This document shows positions 1 through 21,047 of a stretch of DNA of 26,251 nucleotides, in pieces. The stretch covers positions 43,868-70,118 of the forward strand of contig KN883506.1 of assembly GCA_000934455.1 (NCBI GenBank), given 5' to 3'. The notes beneath the pieces are model-generated. The model searched no databases, was not told where the DNA came from, and worked only from the letters and a program-made list of their open reading frames with translations. The first letter of the stretch is position 1, and each line of letters begins with the position of its first letter. Origin of the DNA: Apostichopus parvimensis. Lineage: Eukaryota; Echinodermata; Holothuroidea; Aspidochirotida; Stichopodidae. Made by a program: the position numbers and the translations under genes.

Positions 1-125
1 TGTTGATGTAGCCTACCAGGTAAAAGGTTGAAATGACTTTAACAATTTCAAATTTAATAATTTGATTTATTATGCCATTTGGAGCACATAACATAGGCTA
101 TAACAGAACATTACAGGCAAAAACT

Positions 126-215
126 AGGGGGGTTGATTGTGTGGGCCAACCCCCCCTCTTCAAAAAGTGGGGGTTAAAACCCCCCCAACCCCCCCTGTTT
201 CTCCGCCCATGCTTC
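126..215. repeat. G/C-run repeat-like sequence
   Basis: Alternating runs of G and C (CTAGGGGGGTTG, CCAACCCCCCC, GTGGGGGTT, AACCCCCCCAACC) can fold back on one another. On the complementary strand it reads GGGCGGAGAAACAGGGGGGG, similar in style to the GGCGGATCCAGGGGG ends of common marine-animal transposon repeats. The family is not identified. The rest of 1-1515 holds no recognisable exon. Confidence 0.35.
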
Positions 216-1515
216 ACACCAAGTGGTCCCAACATGGCAAAATTAGAAAGGGTTATTAGTTGTCTCTCTTTGTGTATAATGTAAAGTAAGTAGGTTAGAC
301 TGTTTAAGTTTTCTTCTTCTGATTAGGCCTACTCAATCTTGGGTTATAGCAATGAGTATCCATCTCAAGCTGTAGGCACATTCACGGTGAATTATCAAAT
401 AATAATTTAAAGTAGAAAAAATCCTTCTATGAAACAAAAGTACAAGCTTTCTTTTAATGTGGCAGTTTAATGCAGTCTGCTAATTTATTTAACGAATTTT
501 CTTTGTTACTATGGTAACACAGATTATGTTAAAAATGCCACACTCTGGCTGTGACTTACGTGACAAAAATAGAAGGAAATGTTTTCCTCCAATGATATAT
601 AGTGCGTTAGTGCAAAGTGAGCTACAATTGTAAAGGTAGCTATAAGGTTGATCTGTGATACCACCACTTTTGATCAAGCTTTAAAATATTTAAGGACTCC
701 CGAAGTGTGTGACTTACGTGACGTTACGTAAGCCACAAAGGGAAGTGTAAGTTCATTCTCAACACTTTCACACAGTTTTGATGTCTTTTATACTATAACA
801 GGTTCATAACACCTTCCTATTTATCAAAGATACCTACTCAGTTCTAAGATGTAGGTGCAACATTTATAATGTGAAGTAAACTTGAAAAAATGGCTCAAAC
901 TTAGAACAATATTACCTGTTACCTTAAAGTCTCATTACGTTTTTGCCAAATTTAAACTTCAACTTTTCCAGCTTACTGCACTGAAAGCTCAGTGGAAATG
1001 ACACCCTTCTAGTACGAGTACCATACCGTGTGGGGCTTTGGACATTTGCAACCCCTCACGGGGCTAACACAAAGTCAATTGGAGCTGTTTGTTATTTTGT
1101 CTGTCAAAAGCAGAATTAGCAGTTCTTTCATGTGTTCCGGGCCCCTTATTAATCGGGTCCTACATGTCCCTTCTGATGCTTTTCTTTTTCAACTTAAACT
1201 CAGGGGTGGATCCAGGATTTCTTAAGACCCCTCTTGTCCCTGGGGGTCATTAAACCAACTTCCATTTATGCTGGGGAAGAACCCCAGAAAAGGAAAGTTT
1301 TACTTGAAATGGTGCATTCTGAGGCATATTTATGCTATAAATTTGGCCTATAATTTGGCCTATAATTAGGTCTACATGCAAGGTTTTGCTAACAACTACC
1401 ATTGAATCTTTGTGTGACTTTTAGTTTGGTTTAGTAGAAGAAATGGATGAGAGAGGGACACTCAAGTCCCCATCAAGGCCCCTATAGGAGAGAAAAAAAC
1501 TGAAGACACAAACAC

Positions 1516-1668
1516 TCAGACCCGATTACAATGCTCAAAGTGCTTGTCCAAAGCATTCTTAAACCCATTCACACTACTTGCAAGTACAACTTTCTCAGGC
1601 AAACCGTTCCACTCATTCACAACCCTATTAGCCAAAAAAGGTATGCCAAATATTAATCCTTCTTTCAT
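1516..1668 (-). mobile_element. Non-LTR retrotransposon (LINE) remnant, C-terminal end of the reverse-transcriptase ORF
   Basis: On the minus strand the frame ending at TGA 1518-1516 reads GIPFLANRVVNEWNGLPEKV, then ASSVNGFKNALDKHFEHC and stop. The pattern R-V-V-N-x-W-N-x-L-P-x-x-V-V-x-A-x-S-V-N-x-F-K-x-x-L-D-K is the well-known end of the ORF2 protein of many CR1/Jockey-type LINEs in invertebrates. The frame is open for about 50 codons, but no further RT or endonuclease motif was recognised at higher coordinates. This is therefore a 5'-truncated, dead copy. It lies downstream of PDAP1 in the same orientation. The clade is not determined. Confidence 0.75.
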
Positions 1669-2086
1669 GACTTTTGGAGTTTAAGACAATGACCCCTGGT
1701 TAAAAAGGAAGGGTCGATTCCCGCTGGATTTTGTATGGAGCTGAAAAATGGATCCATATCTGGATCCAACCAGGAATGAGTGGAATTTAATAAATAAATC
1801 AAATAAAAATTATCACAGACAACATTGGTAATGAGAAAAGACTTTTTATTTCAAAGTTTACAAATTTATAACACAGAAACAAAAAGCATTTTACACAAAG
1901 TACATTGACATAACTATGTAGTCTGTGTGTTGACATTGATCCAGAAAATATTCCAGAACTGTAAAGGGAACCTTAAGATTAGTTTCAACTATAATGAACC
2001 CAGTGTCAGTTAATTTTATATACTAAGGGATTCTTACCTGAGGTTGTCGGAGCAGACTCACATGTGGAGTGTGTGTGGATCCTTCA

Positions 2087-2105
2087 CCCCCCCCCCCCCC
2101 CCCCC
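2087..2105. repeat. Poly(C)19 tract followed by A6
   Basis: Nineteen C in a row. The surrounding 1669-3681 is otherwise plain AT-rich 3' flank of PDAP1, with no exon or RNA gene recognised. Confidence 0.95.
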
Positions 2106-3681
2106 AAAAAAGAAGGAGTTACAAATGCCAAAATGGTGGGCTCTGAGACATATTATTTAGACAATTAATTTGGTATAAACCAACAACTACTTTTGAAGTT
2201 TTTGTGTGAGGTTGTCATGAAATACTCTATTGGGGACACAATATGTAACATATCTAAAAGAAGTTGATTTGCAGTTTCTAAAAAGTCAGTTAGCAACCTC
2301 ATAACAAAGACAACTTCTTGAAGTTGGTTTTGTAAGTGTTTTCTGATTCCAAGTATTTTTCTACCAGTAGACATTAAGAACATATACACATGGTAAGTCA
2401 GTTCACAATTCCATACCTAACAGAAGCCCTATGTTTGCTGCTAGTTATAGCAAATATATTTAAACTGTAGCCTGTTCCACAAGCCTGAAAAGTAACCGAT
2501 ATCTGTTGTAATTCAGGAATTTGCCAGTGAGAACTCAATTTGAACCAGAAGATGTTTTAAGCACTGGTATCTGTTATGAAGTGACTAAAATTGTGAAATT
2601 CTAGGGTCTGAAGACATGCATATTTTCAATCGGGAGATTAAACCAAAGAATGTTAGGCTCATTAATGATGGTGATTACCCTATTGGTCTAGGGGCCTATA
2701 GCTTGATGGGAAGGTAGTGGAGGGAACTGGGAGGGGGCCGAGTGGGGCAATACCTTGAGTTGAAAAATGCAGCTTTTAACAAACTAAAGTAATTTCTGAA
2801 ATATAACTGAATCTTGAATAAATGTTGCACATGATTTATCAATAGCTAGACAACTTTGTGACAGTGACAAACGTTAAAATCCACTACGCATGACCGACAA
2901 ACAAAGTGCATCAGTTGTGTGCAGACAGGTAAGTGTAAGAGAACATTACATAGGCCATACAGTGACAAACTTTAATTGACATCAAGCAAGCGAAGTGACG
3001 AGACGTAACAACACTTGCCGGATAAAATGGAAGTCGAGAATAGCTATAAATGCAAGCAGGTCTTGCATATATCATATCAGGTTAAGTAATTCCCACCCTA
3101 CGGATAAAAATTGACTGTCACAATAACGTTAAAATGTTTCAATCAGCCTGCATATCCTCTCGACATCAATAAACTAAAGATCTGCGAAGGAACTTTCCAT
3201 TCTCATCTCTTCCTTTCACAGGCTAAGAACTGTTTAATTCATTACATTGTATTTTGCTATCATCATCTTAAACTTAAGGGATTATTTCTGAGGAAAACTT
3301 ATATTGTAAGAATGCCACACATTGCTTTGTTCTGAAGCGAAAAACCTTGTAAGCACAGGATATATAACGATGAAGTGAAAGGGTTGTGCAGCACCAACGG
3401 CCAGTCCTACCATTTTCGTTGACCTTGTTGAGGATACGAAGAAATCGACATGTATTTGCCACTTTTTTTATCAGAAGACCACTTCCAATCTTCAACTTTT
3501 GTTATCTACCTCCACAAGCTTGACAACACCTCCGAAGAGATGGGATGACAATGACTGCTAGCTTTGCAGACTTGGGTTCCGCTGGTCACTCGCACAGTGC
3601 TAACTGACGGTCTGGCATTTACGGTCATGATTACGTTGAAACAGAGAGAAGGCTGGAGTAAGGAGAGATTCTTCCCAAGGG

Positions 3682-6600
3682 TTATTTCCTGCTCTCCTTG
3701 GCAGCTTCTTTAGCTGAGGGACAAAACAAGGATTAAAGCAAAAGACAAATCATCTAATTGGTCATAATAAAATTTCTCTGTTGCATCAGATCCATTAGGA
3801 CACATTCTTAACTCAGACATGAGCCTGAGCTTTTGGAAAAATCTCTGAACATCTGGGAACCGACGCCACTGCTAAACAGTACTGTCAGTACATCATATGT
3901 CAATTTTTGGGTGTGCATAGTTATTAAATAACTATGCAAACACAAAAATTGATATCACTCATGTTTATCTCACAATGTTCAATGACCTAAAATTTTCAGA
4001 ACAGAAACACAGACAGCATATACCGAGGGGGAATGGCGGGGGGGGACCTTGCTTCACCTATGACCCACATACCATAAACTTCAGATGTTTGAAAGCTGCA
4101 AGACATGCAGTAAGTTGTCAATTTACCATTTATTTACAATTTATATTCATCCTGATGCAGGAAAGGAGTACTGCTGAGACATTTCCATGAGCTGCACATT
4201 AAAAGTCTAAGAGTGGCATGTGGCTGAAGACCAGGTATAAACTATACCGCTTATAGCACGGCTAACATCAACACAAATCAAATTAAACGAATAAAGCATT
4301 GTCTCTTTGTTAACGAGGTTGTAAATGAAAACAATGTTGGGCTTTTATAGAAACTTTGATAGTTCCAAAACCCAGATCAACAAGACCCACGGTCCCATCA
4401 CCTCTTTCAAAGGAAAAAAGTAATTGTCCCTCACCAGTCTATCTATCACATGAGTTAATAGTGATGAATGAGACTGCTTCTCTTTTACAATGCAGACAAT
4501 AAGAGAGGGCAGAAGGACTATTTCAACTTATTCAAACTTATTATCTAAAGTTTAATAATAACCTACCCTTCTTTTCTGCATCTCTCTTTCTGGCTGCGTC
4601 TTCTCTCTGTTTCTTGATGATGGCAAGACGTGCTAGGTCAGCCTGTGCCTCGTGTGTTTTTCCCTGAGCTTGTAATTGCCTATACCTGTTCCTTTCTTGT
4701 TGTTTTTGTAGTTCTTCCCTAAAAGGACAACAAGGAATTGAGATGATTTTTACAGCCCCTGTTTCACAGTTTTCATTGAGTCTAATATAACTTTTTAATA
4801 TATTTTGTTTTGTCGATGAGCGATCTACCTTGGTAAATGATACTACTTTAATATCAAACTGTGCTGCAAAAGCGGGTTCCCCTGCCAATTTCAAGTGATA
4901 CAATTGTATGCATGTGTCACATTCATACATCCCATGATATCGTTTCTAATCGACAGGGATTTGCCATAATTTAGATTCCTAGTTTCTGGTGAGTGATTAG
5001 TTGGCTTCACATCCTTATCATCGTGGTCAAGATGAAAATTTCAATGATTTTTTCTTGGCTTTTATGAATTAAAGAAAATATTTAAACTTGCTCAAAATGC
5101 TAACTTTTATCTAGGTCAGTTACTAATTAGTCTCATCTTTGATTTCACACTGCACAGGCGCACGGTGAAATAATATAATCTTGCTCATTGAATTTGTAGC
5201 GGTCAGTACAGAATAATATGCTTCATTTTTAATGCTGTCTTCCTATCATTCATCAAACAATTTGGATGGAAATATGTAAATTCTACTATAGGATAAAAAT
5301 TAAAGCTGTGGTTTTGTTTGCAGCTTTGACATCTCCCTCAGCACACATATATATGTGAGTAGTGCAAGCCCTTGCTTTTGTTGCTGGGTGTCAATACATA
5401 GCTTCTAACGCCAAGATGTGTGGGAGGCCAGTGAACGAAAGCTAGCTAAAACTGCTGGGAATCCAAAGGCGTGCAAAAACGTTGACAAGCTCTTGTGTGT
5501 GTTACACGACAGCAAATGTGCACCGTCAGTAAATGAAGAATACCTTTCTCTTCTTGATAATTGTTGAGTAGTAGGAGTAGCGCTGTTGACATCTAAATCC
5601 CTGGCTTTCTTCATTTTACTGTGGCTTCTGTTGGGATTTGCAGTTTCTATTAAATGAGATATACCTTTCTTCTTCTTAGTCTGCATAAGTGGAAACCAAA
5701 AGAAGAACGTGCTGATTAGTTTAAGAGGATAGTCTAAAAGAAATTTACATTTAGCTGATGAACATGTTAACAAAATTCTTAGCATCCTGGTAAAATCTGC
5801 ATTCAATTCCAAAATTCATAACTTGTGCTACATTTTATCTCAAAAATGTACATCAAACGTTCTTCTTCAAACTTGGGATGCATATCCATATCAATACACT
5901 ACAGTCCTTGGGGTGTTTATATCACCTACTGTCAGAGAAAAACAAAGAAATGCAAAACTCATGTTTCCTGACAGCACGCAACTATGACACCACACATGTT
6001 TGCTTCAAGGTTCAGTTATGGTACAGACTGACATTTTCAACTATCAACGTTCTGAGAATGGAAGATAGGAATTGCAAGCAAATTTGTTCTTCTTCAATAG
6101 TCAAAATATTTTTTTTCCTTTTGAATTATCCATTACCATGATTAACGAATCAAATTTTATCAGAATACAGAAGAAAGCAATTTTATGTTAACTCTGACCC
6201 ACTCATTATAATATTCATGAGATGGAACCACAAACAACAGGACACAACATGGGGCAGCTACGTATGTGCCTTCCACGGCATTGACTCAACTTCTGCTTCT
6301 TGAGATATCATGTTTACAAGCTAGCCATCACATACATGCACACACATACGCCATCACTATCGCAAACTGTTTCAGAGCCATCAGCATTGTAACCAAACAG
6401 GCTTGCCTACATGTACAGTGATCATGAACTTGCAAACTAGTCCAAAGGATATTGCTTAATTGCAGCATTAGTCAAATTGTAAAACTTACAATTTTCTCTT
6501 CCGACTTATTCCATTTCTGATTGGTGAAACTAGTAAATTTAAGATGTGTTTGACCAATTCACTAATTCATTTGGTGAAAGATTTTGCTTCAGCGAGAAAT

Positions 6601-8961
6601 AAAACAGCATGATGAGACCGTTTCATCCTAAAGATAAAAGACCGCTCTCATCCCACCAATTGTACATTTACGAAAGTATTAACATACACTAGCTCTGACA
6701 AGTTTAGAGTATACTGTCCGCCCACACAGACAAATTAAGGTGTAGGGGTACTTCTTGCATGTTGTTTAACATATAAGTAAGACTACTAAAGAAAATAGAT
6801 GTGTTGACTATAACACAACATGATGAGATCACTTTACCCCATCATCATCAGAAGAGTCAGAGTCAGATTCTTCCTCTGAGCTGGATGGCGGAAAGTCCCT
6901 CGGTGGTTGTTTCATCTCAGTCGAAACTTCTTCCTCCTCCAAGTCGCCTTCTTCCTCCCTCTTTTTCTACAAACATACAATACATTTCGGCGGCACATTA
7001 AGATTGAAATTTGAATTAACTTAAAAGATATTCTATAAGAAGTGAGTAGAACATGGAGAGTGAATTAACTTAAAAGATATTCTATAAGAAGTAAGTAGAA
7101 CGTTAAGAGTGAATAACTTAAGAGATATTTTATAAGTGAATTAACTTAAAAGATATTCTATATTGAAGCAAGTAGAACTTTACGAGTGAATTAACTTAAG
7201 ATATTCTATAAGAAGTAGAACATTAAGAGTGAATTAACTTAAGATATTCTATAAGAAGTAAGTAGAATATTAAGAGTGAATAAAATTAAAAGATATTCCA
7301 TAAGAAGCAAGCAGAACTTCAGGATTGACAGTTCTACTGTTCTAAGCCTAAGATTATACATCTGGTTTAATACAAGAGTAGGCCCATTATTTGAGCAAGG
7401 AGAGTAGGAGAAGGGAGTTTTCCATCAAAATCTCAATTTTCTCAATTAAGATAGATCTGTCACCTCCCAAGGATATATTTTTACTTCAAACTTTGGTTAT
7501 GACAATGCTAAGTGCCAACTGTATTTAATTTCACATTATAAGGTATCAGATTTAGAGTATTGAATGCATATTATTACACATTGTACTGTGAGATATCTAG
7601 ACTTATTGCATTAAGTGACAATGTAGCATTGAACATTTGTGCCCATCTTACAGTATGTGCAGTTTTAGTGTCAACTTGCTCCATTAAAATCTAGTGCTTT
7701 CTTAAACAGTAAGTTATATAATAAATTTCCTAAAACACGTAATTTATTATAAATTTCATCAGTAAACTTTGTACTGTAGGTTGTACAGTGAACAGACTGC
7801 CAGTTTCTGCAGTGCTACAGTATTACTGTCGATAAGGCAAATTTTCTCACCTGTCTCCTCAGTTCTTCTCTCATTTGGGCATCAATTTCTTCAGGATTTG
7901 TGAAGACCTTTCTCCCTCCCTTGTGACTTTTCTTCCCTCCTGCATATGAAGAATGTTTCACAATAATTAGATATCTGCTGTTCTTAACGGGATATTCCAG
8001 TGGCAGACATGTGACCCTCAAATGGTTCAAGAGTAAATATTTCAGACTGTTAGTTGTTCAAAAGCAGTCAAAGCACCATCTCAATATCTTGTTCCTAACT
8101 CAATGGCTGGTTGAATGGAACCAATTTTGGCTAGCTAAGCCTAAGCCCTGGGTTCTTCTCTGGAGAGCTGCAAATTTTCTTCAAAACCTTCAACTTCCTA
8201 TTACAAACTTCTTGTTGATGTATCCTTAATGTAACCGAATACATTTGGAGTGTTTGCATCTTGAGAAGGTTTTCTGTATATATAATTTTGTGAAATATTA
8301 TTTTCCTCTATGAATTATAAGTGAGTTAACAAATATCAAGAAAAACAAAACATTTTCAGCTGAATTGCCATGATGATATCATGACTCTGCTGTAGAGAGA
8401 TCTGTACTCACAAAATAATGTATGTACAACACCAGCAAATCTGGAAAATTTGTAAATCTTTGCCATACAAAATGCAATTGGATGCTTCATCCACAATAAT
8501 ATCCGGCCTAACTTTAGAATCCGTACCATATGAATGGGAAAGCTTACTAGGGGCTAGGAATTAGGGTTAGGAAGTAGGGTTTGTGGTTAGGAAGTAGGGT
8601 TAGGGGTTAGGAATTAAGGTTAGGATTAGGAAGTAGGGTTGGGGGTTAGGAATGGTACGGATTCTAAATTAGTACCCAATATCCTTTTAAAGACAGGATT
8701 CGGATTCTAAATAACCATGAAACGAGGCTACCTTTTGCTAGGCAAGTGCTAACGTTTAATACAAATATTCAACCTACATTATGTGCAATGATGGAAGTTA
8801 CTGGCTTAACGTTATGGGTATTGTAGCCTAGGCCTAGCCTAACGCAATAGTTAGTCGTGTTAGCCAATGCATACTAAAGTGTGTAATATCGGGTCCCGCG
8901 GTTATCCGTCTAATAATTCAATGGAAACAATTGTTAAATAAACCGTACCTCTTCTCGACAT
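3682..8961 (-). CDS. PDAP1: PDGFA-associated protein 1 (28 kDa heat- and acid-stable phosphoprotein), 6 coding exons, 183 aa
   Basis: Exons (minus): 8961-8949, 7939-7851, 6966-6838, 5680-5544, 4718-4567, 3713-3682. All are GT-AG with consistent phase, 552 nt including TAA; human PDAP1 is 181 aa. Seen: a basic N-terminus MSRRGGKKSHKGGRK then NPEEIDAQ at 19-26. Exon 3 (35-77) is highly acidic, with an SSSEEESDSDSSDDD run at 62-76 that resembles casein kinase 2 sites. Exon 4 has KKKKGISHLIETANPNR at 79-95 and QQLSRRER at 116-123. The C-terminal helix contains GKTHEAQADLARLAIIKKQR at 142-161, the most conserved block of the family, and ends AAKESRK. Family knowledge: a small, largely disordered phosphoprotein first found by PDGF-A association and casein-kinase phosphorylation; its molecular role is poorly defined. 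The ATG lies in a 13-nt coding exon, which matches the very short start seen in the family. A possible ATTAAA poly(A) signal (minus) lies at 3233-3238. Confidence 0.95.
3901..3951. repeat. Near-perfect palindrome, 25-bp arms, 1-base loop
   Basis: Left arm 3901-3925 and right arm 3927-3951 pair with two mismatches; the inner 11 bp (GCATAGTTATT / AATAACTATGC) is perfect. The match continues imperfectly outward. It lies in the last intron of PDAP1, so the pre-mRNA could form a hairpin. A loop this small does not fit a microRNA precursor; a palindromic repeat or MITE relic is likelier. Confidence 0.85.
7013..7325 (+). repeat. Minisatellite, seven imperfect units of about 47 bp
   Basis: Units begin near 7013, 7062, 7111, 7138, 7188, 7231 and 7278, with lengths of 49, 49, 27, 50, 43, 47 and about 47. 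The core is GAATTAACTTAAAAGATATT followed by CTATAAGAAGTAAGTAGAAC and a short TTAAGAGT link. The third unit lacks the second half. It lies in PDAP1 intron 2, starting only about 45 bp from exon 3 (6966). There are no unique spacers, so it is not a CRISPR. Confidence 0.93.
8513..8668 (+). repeat. Degenerate telomere-like TTAGGG array inside a perfect 17-bp inverted repeat
   Basis: TTTAGAATCCGTACCAT at 8513-8529 is exactly the reverse complement of 8652-8668. Between them, 8548-8650 is a run of TTAGGG, TTAGGAAG, TAGGGTT and GGGGTTAGG variants. It could be a miniature transposon whose interior is a GGTTAG-type array, or telomere-like DNA captured at a repaired break. No clear target-site duplication was seen. 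It lies in PDAP1 intron 1. CGGATTCTAAAT occurs once more at 8701-8712. Confidence 0.75.
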
Positions 8962-9195
8962 TATTTTGGCTTATTTGAAAAGTCTTGTAATGGTAATAAC
9001 GGCAGAAATAACTGACAGCTGGCAGTAAATATGACAGATGTAATCCGAATTGTGAAATATTAAGTAACCATATTACAATGTATTCATTCAGCTAGCTTAG
9101 GCTATTCAATTTAAAGAACAACGTGACAGCACACGTATGGAAAGCCGAATTGAGATAATCCGTTCCTAGATGTCTTCAGTTGTCAAATTCAATAC

Positions 9196-9305
9196 GAGAC
9201 AGGAGGGGAAGGGATCGAAAACGAGAGAGGGTGGAGGAGGAGGGAGAAGGAGATGGGGGAGGGTATAGGTAGGAGTGAGGCAGGGGTAATGGAGGTGAGA
9301 AAGGG
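9196..9305 (+). repeat. Purine-rich (G/A) tract upstream of PDAP1
   Basis: About 110 bp that is nearly all G and A on the + strand, rich in GGAGG, GAGAGAGGG and GGGGGAGGG. It lies 235-345 bp upstream of the PDAP1 ATG, where the promoter should be. Such tracts can bind GAGA-type or zinc-finger factors or form triplexes; a promoter role is only suggested by position. Confidence 0.7.
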
Positions 9306-11283
9306 TATTGATACTGGGGCCAGGGATTTTTTAATACCTATAGTACATTTCACGAGGATATGCTGTCGTGCAACACATGATTCTTACCCCAATTTAGTAA
9401 TAACAGTGTTTGGTAACGCATAGGAAAGTTTATTTTCATTCATATTGCTCGGGCTCATCGGAGAGTAAGGGCAAATTTGAGTTTAGTCTCCCACTGGTGA
9501 AGCCACGAGATATCGCCAATTACATGACATGAAGACCCATGACAGAAATTATGCAGCCTTGCATTTAATGATAATCATTTGAGTCAACAAACCAGTGTCA
9601 CTGATTTCCTGCCTATGAGTCTTTTCTGTCTAAGAAGATGAACTTTCTTTGGTAACATAATATTTAAGCACTCTGCAAAGAAGCCACCTGTGAAGCATTT
9701 CGTTCAAGCGTAATAAACAGTGGTCTTGCCTGGCCATACAGTTTGTGTACACAAGAGTGATAAGCATTTAGCTCTACAGCTGGAGGTGCCAACTCCAGTA
9801 TTGAACTTTCCGCTGAAAACCCGACCGGTGGTCCATATATCGGGAATTCAGCTCTTTAAGGGGCACTTTCATAGCATGTACGGTGACAAACGATTCGATA
9901 TAACAATAAAAGGAATATTTTCGTTGAACTAAAATCTGTCAAGGTCAGCACTACTTGAAGAAGTAGGCATACTGTTTGGAATTGGATCATCAAAAATCAA
10001 TGCATTCGGGAAGATCTTTCTTCTACAGACATACCTAGCCTCCGCATAGGCCTACTTTGTTGGAAGTTTTCTGAATAACCTGTTTTCTACATTGATTTAG
10101 TAACATTCAATGATGTTAGGACAACCCCCACATGGTTGAACAATGTGTCACACAGATCCTGATACGAAACTACCAAGGTTATATTTCAAACCAAGGACTG
10201 ACACCTAACGACTCCGTTTCAGACCAGTTAGAGCACCAATGTGTTGCTTGTGAATCAAAATATATTATATAGGATGATGTAGTCAAGTTATTTGGTTTAG
10301 ATCAATGGTCAATAGAGGGTTAACTGAGAAGACCTTTAAAATCGGTAAATGTAGGATAAAGTGAATAGACAGAAAGATATTTTAATAAGTTAATTATTCA
10401 TATTGTGTGTTGATGGTGCTATTCTTTAAGATAGAGGTCTTGTCAGCTCAACCTAGAATTATAGCTATCTAAAACAATTCATCAACATATTACAAATTTA
10501 AATGAAGGGTCCTTTTGTCTTTTGTTCAGGTCAAAGGTTACTTCAGACCAAATTGGACAAAATGCCCTGCCAGTATTCTTAATAAATTACAATTGCGCCT
10601 CATACACTGAATTCAAGAGCTGTATTGGTAGTAAAGATCATTTGAGATCAAAACTGAAAAAATCAGGTGAAACTGTGATAACATATTCAGGCATTTTCTT
10701 ATAAACCTTTTGTGCAAACCTTTGTCAGAGATGTGTTAAGATAAAAAGACCAGGTAATATGAAAGTTGCATAATCAGGGTAAATATAAAGAGTCAGAAAT
10801 TGAGACAAAAAAAGATGAAGACAGCCTAAAAGCTTTCAAAGATCAAATGAAGCCAAATTTATTTTGTAAGATTACTCTTATCCAACACAGCACTGTAAAC
10901 TTGTGTACATTTCACTATTTTTACTATTCCAGCACATGACTGGAATTCAGGTGATCACATTCCAGTTTGAAATTCTAAGATGCAGTTCAGAAAGCAAGAG
11001 AACACCTTTTATATTAATGTAATAAGTCAACAAATATTAATTTGTGCATATAAATGTTCATAGCAATTTGTTTTGTTGGTAAAAGTGTTAATTATTACAT
11101 ATTCAATTGACCATGCTATAAACAAAACACTTTTCAATACTTTCAAACAGCAATGCAGCTAAAAAGTTCACTTTCTTCTCATTCCAAAGGAAATTACAAT
11201 TCAGTTTCAAATAAACCTTACTCCATCTGCAACAGATCTTCTAAGCAGAGAATACCTATTCATTGTTTGTATGCATCATCTGA

Positions 11284-11356
11284 CCACACCCCACCCCACC
11301 CTCCTCCTCACCCATATCCCACCCCATTCCCCCCTCTCTCTCTCTCTCTCTCTCTC
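11284..11356 (+). repeat. CT microsatellite with pyrimidine-rich lead
   Basis: A C/T-rich stretch of CCACCC-type units runs into about (CT)12 at 11333-11356. It is downstream of ETFA and far upstream of PDAP1. The rest of 8962-11640 shows no supportable gene. Confidence 0.9.
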
Positions 11357-11668
11357 ATTAGTCTCCAAGTTATGTTTCTACTTAAATAATAGATTGTGGT
11401 TTATTAAACTTTTTCTCTATTAAATCACACACGCTTGTACAAATATTGTGAGGGCATATTTTTACGTTTATTGTGTCGTAAACAAATGATGCAAAAGAAA
11501 AGAAAAGTTTTCATTTTCAAATTTATGACCTGACAGGTCATAGACCTTCAAAACAAAACTCCAAAATGAAGGTGTTATAATGAAGGCTTTCAAAGGATGA
11601 AGGCTTTCAAAGAATGATCTTCAGCAGACACATAAACAGTGTATCCCGATTTATTAAAACATGCTTGC

Positions 11669-11674
11669 TTTATT
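11669..11674 (-). terminator. ETFA polyadenylation signal AATAAA
   Basis: AATAAA on the minus strand about 100 nt after the ETFA stop codon. A second AATAAA follows at 11650-11655, and a U/GU-rich stretch (TGTTTATGTGTCTGCTG) follows near 11620-11643. Spacing and downstream element fit a normal animal 3' end; which copy is used cannot be told. Confidence 0.6.
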
Positions 11675-11773
11675 CCATGGATAAAAATGATTTCGATTCC
11701 CTTCAAATTTAAAGAAGAAATGTTCATATTTTCTGTTCCATACAAATCTCAATTATTTTTTGGTCATTTTTTC

Positions 11774-20415
<8,642 letters not shown>

Positions 20416-21047
20416 CTAAATTCGGCGATTCGTAAAGGAAGACGGTTATCACCGATTGGCTATAAAGTACATCTTCAATGGCTGAATGCTGGCGAAAATT
20501 AATTAAACGTCCCGTTTGTTATTGTTTTTCTTATTAAAACAAAGGACATGAGATAGCGCGGTCAAGTACGTAGAGAACGACGGTAAATTTGCAAAGAGAC
20601 GGACTATAGAATGTCTTTCCATAACGTAGATCAACTACAAATAGGTGGCGCTAATGCTTTATTTTCGAAGTGATGTAACTGCGAAAGACATTCTGACTTT
20701 TCCAGGCAAACACATTAGCTTTCGCCGCTAGGCTGTGTAGTATTTGTTTTGTTGATGATGAGAACGAGGAAATTGGAGTTAAAATTATACAAATTGAATG
20801 TAAAATTTAAAATTACCAACGCTCTATCGGGTGAAATCACACTGACCCTCTGTATATACATACACAATCGTTAATAGTTTGTAATGAGAGTTGATATATA
20901 GGACGTGCACTATATTTAGTGCATAATATTTACAACTACCGAACCTTCCAAAAAAGTGAATAACGCATCATACAAGACTGCCATGTGGCTACCTTTTAAG
21001 GTTTACTCGGTATAGTTCCAAGGGGAAGAGCTGGAATAGGTTGGGAA

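Noticed and set aside
3901..3951. microRNA precursor
   Set aside because: The loop is one base and the arms are too short; it is better explained as a palindromic repeat.
6801..7001. Plus-strand reading frame across PDAP1 exon 3
   Set aside because: It is the antisense shadow of the acidic exon; its Ser/Pro-rich composition follows from GAG/GAA/TCT codons on the other strand.
7013..7325. CRISPR array
   Set aside because: The units are directly adjacent, vary in length and have no unique spacers. They lie in an animal gene intron.
9720..9932. Possible small protein of 70 codons on the + strand
   Set aside because: No recognisable domain, no splice or promoter context, and a length expected by chance.
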